A stretch of DNA of 64,000 nucleotides, taken from the NCBI GenBank assembly GCA_033063855.1, contig CP093830.1, positions 14,136,854-14,200,853 on the forward strand. Reading direction: 5' to 3'. Positions 40,015-56,219 of the stretch are shown piece after piece (position 1 is the stretch's first letter; the number at the start of each line of letters is the position of its first letter). Made by a program: the position numbers and the translations under genes. This DNA is from Smittia aterrima (lineage: Eukaryota > Arthropoda > Insecta > Diptera > Chironomidae). Below the pieces are notes generated by a model. It made no database searches, was not told where the DNA came from, and saw nothing but the letters and a program-made list of their open reading frames with translations.

Positions 40015-40200
40015 CAAGAGCGCGCTCCGCTGGCCCTGATAACATATCAACTCCAATAATTTCTCGCGGAGAAAAAGCGCCAGGAACTTAGATCGATGAA
40101 ATCATATCTCTGTTTATACTGCCCCCCGTCAAGCGGCGCTCACTTGGCGCTTTAAATAGAAGAGAAACCAGCGGAGAATCCCGTTTGCAAGCAAGCACGG
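40015..40200 (+). promoter_or_regulatory. GC-rich block with TATA-like box, candidate promoter or enhancer
   Basis: A block with GCGCTCC, CGCGGAG, CCCCCCGTCAAGCGGCGC and TTGGCGC stands out from the AT-rich intron. It contains TTTAAATAG at 40151-40159, which could serve as a TATA-like element with initiation about 30 bp later. There is no matching exon with a donor at a sensible distance, so it could equally be an enhancer. Confidence 0.2.
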
Positions 40201-41345
40201 TAATATCGCATTCCGAGTTGCGATTGCAGCATCACAAGATAAAGTGACTAATTTCAACTTTGTTTCTTTTGCGGTTTAACAAGAAATCATTTTGCTGTGG
40301 ATTGCGTTTAATTAAAAATGCTTAAGACAGCAAACTTTCATCATATTTCTCTACATTAAATGAGGTTTCAACGAACGAACACACCGACCGACCACACGCA
40401 TACATAATTTTCATCTCGATTCGACGAGATCATCTTGAAAACAAAAAATGTGAAAATATCCAATAAAAGATACTTGGAAACGTCAAACGGAAACTCTTGA
40501 GCATCGCACATATTTTATCAACAAAAGAGTTTCACAGAAATTGTCAGAATTTAAAATGAACATTTGCAAATATTCCGGCAAAAACATTTATGAATATTTT
40601 CTATCCAAATTTGCATATATTGATTTGCCGGAATGATCCAAAACATTTTCGACAAAAACATTTTGCACAATTTAAGATAAACGCGATGTTCTCTGAAACA
40701 GAAACTTTTAATATCGGGAGAATTTACCTCATTCGCACCTTGAAAATATCTTTTTAATTTCGAAAGAATGTTAATTCCACTTCTCATCAAAACAGCTGCA
40801 CTTTAGTAATTTGTGAAATTTTTCACGAGAAATTTTATATTGAAAAAACATTTAGAAAAACAAAAACTTTCCGAAGAATGCAAAGTGCGAAGTTGCCAAG
40901 TTTTAGCGCAAAGCTTGAAATGTCGCGACGCAAAAATGAATTGTGTGAGAGGATGACGAAAGTTATTCTTCATAAATTAAATCTCATCAATATTGAAATA
41001 GTTTGAGGAGGATTTATGTGAGAACGAAGCTTCGCATTTGTAAAAGATTTAAAATTTGTTTTTCATTTTACAATATTTTAAATCCCGAGCATCAACAACC
41101 AAAAACCAAACGAGGGAAGAAGAATGAAAACTCGAAAATGAACTGTCTGTGTGTGTCTTCCCTCTAATTCCTCTTGGCTGATGCTGACGCTTTCAACCCA
41201 AAGGAAATTTCACTGTCGTTTTGAATTACAAATGTTTTCATCTCTAAAACTTATCACAGAGTGAAAGAAAGAGAAGAAAAAGCAAAAAAAAACATTTATA
41301 AACAAAATATCAACATACAGACACATTCTACCATGTATGTCACGT

Positions 41346-41379
41346 TAAACTGAAAATTAGAAGTGACAGTTTCAGTTTA
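41346..41379. repeat. Perfect 10-bp inverted repeat with 14-nt loop
   Basis: TAAACTGAAA at 41346-41355 is followed by its exact reverse complement at 41370-41379. The arms do not extend well outwards, so a microRNA hairpin is unlikely. No function is assigned. Confidence 0.4.
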
Positions 41380-42858
41380 CAGCATGCGAGAGCGACACAC
41401 ACGAAATATCAGGCGCAAAAATTCTTTTTTTTTTCGGGGGCCTTCTCTCTGGTTCGAGAAAGCAGTTTTTCATCGGAAAAAAGGTTGTCCAGCTGTCTCT
41501 AAATAATCATTGCCATGCCATTTTGAAAAGTATTTTTTGCTCTCTCCTCACTCGCCTGACTATGATTCATGCGGCCCGGTATTTCCCCCATTCTTTATTC
41601 TTTCCATCAAAATGATGTCTGAGAATCAACTGTGAGTGGCAGGAGGGAAAATACAAAATGTTCGTCTTTTCCCATTTTCTTTTATCCTTCTCAATCATGG
41701 AAAATATCCAATTACTCAGACTCCCTTCTTCCTTTTTGTTGTGTTCACATTTTCCTCTCAAAAGAAAAATGTTATTTTCATGTTGAACCTTCCGTTGACC
41801 CCAACAACAACGAAAAGAGGCGGCAGTTAATTAACATTATGAATCGCTAATTAATTCAAAAAATATTTATCGCAGAAATCTAAAAAAAGTAGGAAGCATG
41901 CTACAACATTTTCCACTCTCATCTATGCAGATACTTATGACTGATAATGATTCGAGCTAAATGAAAACGTGTGAAAAGTTCCCAGTGAGCTGACGGAAGC
42001 TTTTTGGTCTTTGGTGTCAACATGACCCCTTCAAAGGTCGACTCGCGAAGCTTCCAGCTGTTGAAACGACTTAAATTCGTGCCAGGTGAAAAGCGTCTCA
42101 GCTTTTGTTTCCTGGGCGATAAGAACACGAACATTTTCTCTCGCTTTTTCTTTTTTTATTTTGGCGAAAGACGGAACGAAAATTATTCATTATTCTTTTT
42201 CCAATTCACACACATCTGCCTGCTTTCCCCCCAAAACGAAAGACTCCGACCAAAGCGAATCGAGAGCAACATTTTTTGGCGTGCTCTACCACATGTTTGT
42301 GTTTGAGGTGTTTTTCATGAACTGCTTTTCCTCGCTCGTATAGTTTTTCCTCCAGCGCTTTTTATTCCATTCACATTCCTACTACTTTCGCTTTAACTTT
42401 GTTTTCAAGTCGCTGAGGGTAAATTTTCTCTAATTTCCTTTATTTAAATTAACTTCAATGGTGGTGCCGTGTTGCAAAGGTAATAATCAACTGTTAAACT
42501 ATTTTTAAACATGCAATTCACGCAATCGAAGGCGAAGGGATATGTGAACAACGCCGCGTGTTTCTCGTCGAAGTTGAGGGAAGGTTCCGACAAACAATGA
42601 TGAAAGGAAAGCAACTTCAAAATTATTTCCATCCGTATCATTCACGAATAAAAAAAAGTTGTTGGAATAATTTGTAGTCTTAGATCCTGACGGCTGATAG
42701 AGACATTCATTTTCCTTGTACCAACCCTCGCTTCGTCTTCTTCTTTCACTTCTTTTTTGGGTAAAAGCATTTATGGATAATGATATATTTATGACTTGGC
42801 TTCGGAGGAGGTGCAGGCAACACTGAGCCATCTGACGTCATAAAAAGTTGTGACCTTT

Positions 42859-43152
42859 AAAATAGAAAGTTGGTTACTTCACATTATGTGTCGATTCCTT
42901 TTTGCGCAAGAACCTTTTTTGTCTCGTCTCGTCTTGCTGTGACGAAAAAAATTAGAAACTTTCTATTTTTCACACAAAAATGTTTGTTCTTTTTTAAACA
43001 TTTTGTTTTGCCTTATTCAGTTACCAGACAAATCTTTTAAAGTATCAAATTGAAAGAACTTATCAAATTGTTTACTGCTCTCATTTTAAGCAGAACACGA
43101 GCAGCAAACTCACTTGCGTGTGTCCTTCCTACGTCGTGAGACTTTCTATTTT
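42859..43152. repeat. Three copies of a 12-mer, one inverted
   Basis: AAAATAGAAAGT at 42859-42870 recurs as its reverse complement ACTTTCTATTTT at 42958-42969 and 43141-43152. The last two copies share ACTTTCTATTTTTCAC and similar bases beyond it, so they are a diverged direct repeat of about 35 to 40 bp, 183 bp apart. No mobile-element ends or coding sequence were seen. Confidence 0.45.
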
Positions 43153-46100
43153 TCACCGAAAATTTTTGTTTTTCTCTTTAAAGCTTTTTTTTCTTTGTCA
43201 TTCATATCTCGAATCTTTGTGACAGTTTCCCTTAGAAACGATTTCGTTTCTCTTCGCACGTCTGCCTTAAAAATTAGGTGAAAAATATTTGTTTAGTCTT
43301 GAGCAACTAGACGAGGTTGAATTATTGCGAGTTGGCCTGAAATCTACGATGAATTTTAATCGAGTTTTAGATGAATCAGCTTTGACACTTTCAAGCCACG
43401 ACCATCATCAGCAGCAGCAATCGCTCGTTGCGAATACATAAATTAACACTTTAACAACGATGCGGTTTCATTCAAACGAACTGCGCGCATTACAATGATT
43501 TCGTTTTATGATTTCATGTTATAATTCAATTAATAAAACACTAATTGAGAGTAGTTACAATTAACACACTGACTCAGCCGTTTTGAGGTGTTTTCTTCTC
43601 TTCATCTTTCGCTTTTATTCCATGTTGATGATTGCATGAGTTCACGCGTAAATCGAGCTCAAAGTCGAGAAATCACGGAGTCAATCGAGAGATATACAAT
43701 GTTGCAGCTTATTGTGTTTTAAGTATAGTTCTCGACTCTTTATTGCAATCTTCTTTAATTCACATTTTCATGCTCGCAAACATGGCAGACATTCTTTCTG
43801 ACGTGCTCATATCTCATTATGCATTAATGTATGATTAATTTATTATGTATCGCAAGCCATACCGCTCGCGATTTAATTTCAAATTAATTTTAATGACAAA
43901 CAAATTGAATCATTTTAATTGTTTTTTCACCACATAAACTATGACGGGTTTAGCGATAATTTGAATGAAGTTATCTCGAATTCAAATGAGTCGTTCTCAA
44001 GAGATTTTCCATTATCCTCGTTTATCCCTTAACAATTTGCGCAATCTGTTGGCTGTAACAATCATTTGTGGGGCGGAAGGACAAGAGAGACGCAAGCTGA
44101 AAGCCCGCAAATTGAATTAAGAAACACCGTCGGCAATTTCTGCAATGAAACTCCATAAAACATTGCAATAAATTTATATTACTTTTTTATGGTGAGACTG
44201 TTATCATTCTCTCCGCCACATAATTTTCATTTTATGTTTGTATTTAACCGAATATAAAAAAGCTCAACAAGTCGCACATTAAACGTGGATCCTGAATAAA
44301 GATAAAACAAGCAGACTCTTTTTCGGTGCTCTCTTTGCAAACACTCACACACACACAAGAGAACGGCGGGACGAAGTGAAGGAGAAAACGGTTTTGAATA
44401 TTTCTTTCCTGTAGACAAAGATTCAAAGCGAGAGACGATCGCGATTATGTTGCGAGGAGAGGAAGAGACGGAGGCAGAAAATACAAATAAATTTATTATT
44501 GGCAGAAATTATTGTGCAATTTTATTTAATTTTTCATTGCTCTTAATCTGATGTTCAAACATCGAAAGCAGAAGAAGCGAAACGAAATGCAACAAATGGT
44601 CTCGGAAATATACGACAAACACGACTCCAATGCGAATGAACAACATTATTAAGCGAGGAGTTAAGCAGATAAACTCGCGGAATCTGCGGTGTAGAGAGAA
44701 AATAAAAACTGTGCCGAGAATTAAATTTAATTAACGAAAAAAAGAGCGTAATAAGTGATTAAAACCTTTATTTTTATAATGCGAAAAGTCAGTTCGCTTC
44801 TCTCGATCGGCATTTTCTGTTGATATTTAATCAATAAAGTCGATGCTTGCACAAAATAACAATTCAATTAAAAATTTAATCATGAAATGCCAATGCTGCA
44901 GCTTTTTTTATTCCTTCCACTGCTGAGAGCTTCGCGTAAAAAAGCTGTCAAGTTATCGAGCCCAGCTCTTGATATAAAAGGAAAAGTGCAAGTTTATTGC
45001 ATTTGCTTTTGGCTTTTTTCCCTCGGCTAACATTTCAATTGACTGTGAGAAGAAGAAAAGTCTGGGAGAGAACGAAGTTCTCACCAACAATTTTCCTCGA
45101 ACGATTCACTTTGATTGATTTATGACGAGCTGTTTGGTTAATTCGTGATGATTATTTCTTAATATACTTCATTAAACTTATTTCACTCCATTACCAGCTA
45201 ATGAAATGCCGACGATTCGAAAATTGAGTCATTGCGCTGATTGCCGTTTCATAATCGCGAACAATTTGTATAATTCGTAGTAACAGGTGCTTGAGTGAGC
45301 GCACTCCTTCATTCAATTTCCTCGGCTTCTTAATGGAGACATTTTATTAGGATCATTAATTTTACCAACAAACTATAAAACAGCAAGTAAACAAATCGTT
45401 AACGTTCGATGTTTGGCACCGGTTTTCGAGAATGTCAAGAGCCGGCATAAACGAATGAGAACCAGAAAGAGAGAAACTGAAGAATTTTATCAGAGAATCT
45501 CACGCATTACATTTTGCACCAAAAACAAACTTCGATGAACATGGAAATGTTTCGACTTGAAAGACACGACGAGGAGGAGAGAAGCGAAATCGTTAAAAAT
45601 GCGTGGCGCTTGTTAAAGCATTGCGATCGATTAAAGACTTTTGCAATCGTCTCTCGCATTGCGTAAATTTTCTCGCTTTTAATCCGTTCGTGATAAAATT
45701 CAAAACAAGAACCCTCGCTCATTTAAAATTAGCTTCATCAAACGTAGGCTTAAGTTGTTTTCACTAACGTCAAGCTAAAGACTTTCGGTTAAACTAATAA
45801 ATAATATTTGACTGATTACCAAACGGAGCATCCGACCATTTTTCATTTGAAAAATTCGTCATGTTTCATATTTATCCTCCCGGCTGCTTCATGTTATTCT
45901 AATTAAAAAGAGATGAGACAACAGTTTTGAATTGGATTTTCCGGCAGACAACGAAAATAAAATAATAAAGAAGACGCGGCAAAGAATCTTCACATCTTAT
46001 CGTCGTAAAGATTCTCGAAAAAAAATTCTCGAGTAAAGATCGAGCCGAAAGTTTTTTTTTTTGGATGAAGTGGATACACAGTTCAGCTTCATCACGATGT

Positions 46101-47953
46101 TAATTTATTTCGAAACTCGATTATCAAAAGGGGACCCGATAACCCGGCGATGTCATTCAACTGTTCAACATTTTTATTCCATCGTTCCATTTGACCGTAG
46201 CGAATTTTTTTTATTTTGCGCTCTCCTTTGCAACATTTTTTTTTGACTCATCACAAAAATGTTTCGCAGCAAATAAATTTAATTGAAAAAAATACAATCA
46301 ATTTGCATTTGACGATTGCTTCTCGTTTTTTTTGTTGCTGGTTTTGCTGTGAACATGAATGCTTTTAAAATAATTACAATTTATACATCGCATCGATGGA
46401 TGGATGAACCGACAGTCGGTGAAGTAAACTTTTTTGTTCGGGTTCAACTCAAATGGAAATTCTATCCACCGGGGTGAAAATTCGTTCGCACACTAATGAA
46501 CACAATTCAATTTGCACGACACCGTATCGAATGACAGTCTCGAATAGTTTAATTCGCAAATGATTCATTAAATATTTTAATTTCAAAGCGAAAATAAAAT
46601 TAGTTCGATATGTGCGCTATATCGAGGGTGAAGTGAAATTTAGCCATTTTGATTTATGGGTTTCGAGAAAAAAAAATATTTGAGACATAGATACAGATAT
46701 AGCGCCGAGCATAGAAAATTAAACATGACTTCCATCAAGAAGGGGAAATGAATGATGGAAGGAAGAGAGTAAAGAATGGATGAAAGAGAATGAGAGTGTA
46801 AAAGGAAAACAGAGTTGATTGAGGGGGCTGAGTTGTGGGTGGATATGGTTGGTTGAAAATATTATTGATTTCTAAATTATTCATAAACTTATGCCATGAG
46901 ATATTCCAATTATTTCTTGAGATTTACACCTTGCACAACTCTGTAGGTGAAGTACTAGAGTGAACGAATATGAGAGAAAATGACGAACAATCGCCTTGAG
47001 CTTATGCTTTGTGTAGTTGAGCATGAACTTCGAAAGCTCTATGACGTATTTCACGATTTCCATGATTGAACAACAACATAGGCAACCTGGACAAAGAAAA
47101 TAAGCTTTCGAAGCTACTCAACATTTAAATATTTTTCGGATAAATTAATGAACCCTCTTCGTACGAAAACATTTCTCTTTCACCGTTTTTTATCAGCGGC
47201 TCTCCGCTCGATATTTAAAAATATGAACTCGGATAACATATGTTTGCGACATGAGAAACTGAAGTGAAACATTTTGAACAATCGCCAAGTCTGCATTTGT
47301 CATTTTTTGTCTGCGTTGAAAAATAGGAAAGTTTGACAAAAAAATTAGGATTTTCATTTAAACTGATGTAAAGCATTAATTATTCTGCGGCGTGAAAAAT
47401 CTGACAAACTTCGGCAGGAAGACGGTGCGAGACTTCACGTGCAAAACTGCTTCGCAATAATTTTCACCTGTAACCATTCGCTATACTTCAATTACTTTAA
47501 ATATAGAACTCGGCTGAACGATGTATATTATTTAAAATCTTTCCAACTTCCAAGGATTGTTTCGCATAACTACAACGACTAAAACGTATTATTATTTTAA
47601 AGTAACCTTACTTTACGCTAATCATTTAATAACTGACATTAATGTTGATGTTAAGTTTAATGAACTAAGGCGATCTTGTATATAAACTAATTTTGATGAT
47701 ATTTAGAAGAATCGATTTGTCATTGGAATGGATTGATTGAGTTATTACTCGATTGACAATTGCGATCACCACTTTCCGCAAGTAAAATGAAATGATGAGA
47801 AATTATTTTAATTATTTCTTCATTTAAATATTCGAGCGATTACAAATTAATGTTCAATAATCTCCTGATCTACAAACTCTTTATTCGCCACATTATTTTA
47901 ATTACATTACATTCCTTACTAATGAAGAATTGTTTCTTTTTGTTTACTTTCAG

Positions 47954-48291
47954 AAACCTACTGTTACCAACACTTCAAAGACATAATTAAGTGCATAATC
48001 GATAAGATTTAATTTTAAGTGTGACAACAGTGAAATTACGTAAAGTTCCGAGACAAGAACGAAAATATTTTTGTAAAAAAACAAAACACAAAAAGATCAG
48101 TGAGAGAAAATCTGGAATAAAAATTTTCTTTCGGAGTAAAAGTGCATTAAATGTGATCAAAAAAGTTTAATTTTAAGTTGCATAACGAGAAAGATAAAAA
48201 GAAGAACTGAATTGCTCTCAATTGGCTTGAATCAAACCGAGATCTAATTCAATCAACCGCTATTAAAGAAACACTGAAACGCTCTCCAAAT
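47954..48291 (+). other. Antp: 5'UTR part of the first Antp coding exon
   Basis: It starts after a TTTACTTTCAG acceptor at 47953 and runs 338 nt to the ATG at 48292. The leader is A-rich and contains a single ATG before the start, and that one is immediately followed by a stop. The absence of other ATGs in 338 AT-rich bases suggests selection against them. Confidence 0.65.
48151..48156 (+). promoter_or_regulatory. Start-stop upstream ORF (ATGTGA) in the Antp leader
   Basis: ATG is followed at once by TGA, 141 nt before the Antp start. It is the only upstream ATG in this exon. Start-stop elements are known to pause ribosomes and lower or regulate downstream initiation. A role here is inferred. 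Confidence 0.4.
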
Positions 48292-54198
<5,907 letters not shown>

Positions 54199-54942
54199 AC
54201 GAGATGAGTTTAGAGAAAGGGAAAACCAGCAAATAGATCGAATTGAATTGAATGTACGTGCATCAGCAGAAGGAGAGAATCAATAATTAGTCCAAAACCA
54301 CGATTTTATAGATGTTTAAATGAAAATAGCTTAGCAGTGACCATCGCTATTCTTTCTCCCACTTAAAGCTCTCGCTCTCTCTCTCCCCCATCATTTTGTG
54401 CAATTCCAAAAATATTTCATCGAAAAAAACGGAAATTTTTCTTTGTTAGTTTTGGCTCTCCTCATCCAAATGGAACGTTGAATTGCAGAATGTAACGCAT
54501 AGTCGCAATGTAAAATATTAAAGTCTACATTTAAAAATTAAATGAAAAAAGAAAAACTCTAACTTTTAATGAAAACCAACTCATGTGACCTCAAATTTTT
54601 TAATTATTAAGAGTACTAAACTTTTAGGATAAACACAGAACAAGCAGAGAAAGCAAAACTAATAAACTTGAAAAGTATTTGTGCGACATGAGCGATGATT
54701 ATGATTAAAGTTCTCTCCAGTAATAGACAAACTCGCAGTTTTTCATTAGACAAGTCACATCATAGATTTCCTTAACATTGATTATGTGAACCCAGTGATT
54801 TTGGAATGATTTTAATGTAGTTGTGCAATTAAGAAACATTAAGAAGAAACAGGATTCTTTTTTCGTAAACATCGTCTTGTAAATTATATATTTGAAAATG
54901 ATTGTAGAAAGATACAAAATTGCTAAACGAAAAATAAAGAAA

Positions 54943-54949
54943 ATACGTA
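54943..54949 (+). promoter_or_regulatory. miR-iab-8-5p seed match (7-mer)
   Basis: ATACGTA is the complement of bases 2-8 of the iab-8-5p microRNA made from the bithorax complex. It is followed by C, so it is a 7-mer match. It lies just after an AATAAA at 54933, so only longer transcripts would contain it. Confidence 0.4.
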
Positions 54950-55184
54950 CAAAAGTGCTAAGTAAAACTATTGATCATGATGAAAATTGCATGTAATTAC
55001 TCACGAGTTTGATTTCCTTCTGTACATAAGATGTTTGATAATATTTGACTCGTCTCTGATATCTTGAGGCGACAATGATTAAGCAAAAAAAAGCATTGAG
55101 TTTTAGAATTTCATTTCGCTTAGAATAAAATTCAAAATTTAAGAAAATGTTGAGAAACTTCTTTTTATAATCTCACAGAAAAAT

Positions 55185-55192
55185 ATACGTAA
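55185..55192 (+). promoter_or_regulatory. miR-iab-8-5p seed match (8-mer)
   Basis: ATACGTAA gives a full 8-mer site, with complement to bases 2-8 plus A opposite base 1. It lies in the probable Antp 3'UTR. Confidence 0.45.
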
Positions 55193-55588
55193 ACTTGTCT
55201 TAATCTCGAGAGATAACAAATTGGATATTTATAAAGACCTAAATAAGGAATGAATTGGATATAAAAGTATACAATTTTTGTAAATTTGAAGCAAAATTCT
55301 CACAAATTAACTTTTGATATGAACATACTTAAAGCAAAAAAAAAACTATTTTCACTTTTCCACTTCAAATTCTTTTTTTCAATCTGATGCAAAAATTTAA
55401 TTCTCAAGTTTCAAAGCATAGAGACATCTTACTGTAGCGATATAAGTTTCCATAAAAATGCTCCAAAGTATACCAAAGTAACACATTATTAAACACAAAA
55501 TAAAGAAGTGAAGAAACGTTTGTAAAATATTCTCCTCCGTTCATCGACGTAAGAAGCAAAGGCATGAGATGATTTCTCATTCAACGAA

Positions 55589-55596
55589 ATACGTAA
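55589..55596 (+). promoter_or_regulatory. miR-iab-8-5p seed match (8-mer)
   Basis: This is a second ATACGTAA 8-mer, 404 bp after the first, in the probable 3'UTR. Confidence 0.45.
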
Positions 55597-55797
55597 AAAA
55601 TCGAAGACAAAAAGATTCTAAACTCAAATCTATTTTCTCGGCTCATTTGAATGATTTTGTGCCCATAGCAAAAGAAGCGAAACAATAAGAAAAAAAGTTT
55701 CAGGTCATTTTGCAGTCCCAGTAAGAAAATTTAAACTTCCGATAATGTAATGTAATGAAATGACCTGCAAATGAACCAAAAGTAGAGAGAACAATTC

Positions 55798-55805
55798 GTA
55801 TACGA
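55798..55805 (+). promoter_or_regulatory. miR-iab-4-5p seed match (8-mer)
   Basis: GTATACGA gives an 8-mer match to iab-4-5p, made from the opposite strand of the same microRNA locus. Partial GTATAC matches also occur at 55267 and 55468. Confidence 0.4.
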
Positions 55806-56124
55806 TCAAAAGTAGACTTTTTGCCTCAACATTTTGAGAATTAGTAAAGACGGTTTTATGAAATCATCCGAGACATTATGGGCACATTATAAATTCTTGT
55901 AAATTGTGTAAAGTTTTTTGGAATTAAACAAAAACAAGAAGAAATACCACTAACGATTAAGAATGATTCTGGAAATGAAAAAACATAGAACAAACTAATA
56001 AAACTACACAGTAAATACGCAGAAAAAAATGAAAATGGAAAAAATACAAAAAAATGTGAAATTGTGATTATTTTGTTACAATAGATTAATATTTAATATA
56101 TATGAAGAACGATAAAAGGACAAA

Positions 56125-56130
56125 AATAAA
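56125..56130 (+). terminator. Likely distal Antp polyadenylation signal
   Basis: AATAAA is followed 60 to 85 bp later by a T/G-rich stretch (CCGTTTGTTATTTTTTTCTG). It is the last such pair before the composition changes to more ordinary intergenic sequence. Confidence 0.35.
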
Positions 56131-56219
56131 TTATTGATATAAATCTCATGAAATTACTTGTAAATTGCCAAAGCAAAAGATATCAACGATCGCCGTTTGT
56201 TATTTTTTTCTGCCGTCAA

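Larger units (their letters stand above)
36500..47953 (+). other. Probable Antp intron with candidate promoter regions, no gene seen
   Basis: This is 11.5 kb from GTAAGA at 36500 to TTTCAG at 47953, with no supported protein gene. Sub-features worth noting are an A/G-rich leader-like stretch ending at a donor at 38851, a GC-rich block with a TTTAAATAG box near 40015-40200, a 10-bp hairpin at 41346-41379, a 12-mer present three times at 42859-43152, and a GA-rich tract at 46737-46860. Confidence 0.4.
54199..56150 (+). other. Antp: Probable Antp 3'UTR with several polyadenylation signals
   Basis: This is about 1.9 kb of very AT-rich sequence after the stop, with no coding frame. AATAAA signals occur at 54661, 54933, 55499, 55997 and 56125. 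The last is followed by a T/G-rich stretch near 56190-56215, so the distal end is placed there. Drosophila Antp also uses more than one 3' end. The extent is inferred. Confidence 0.55.
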
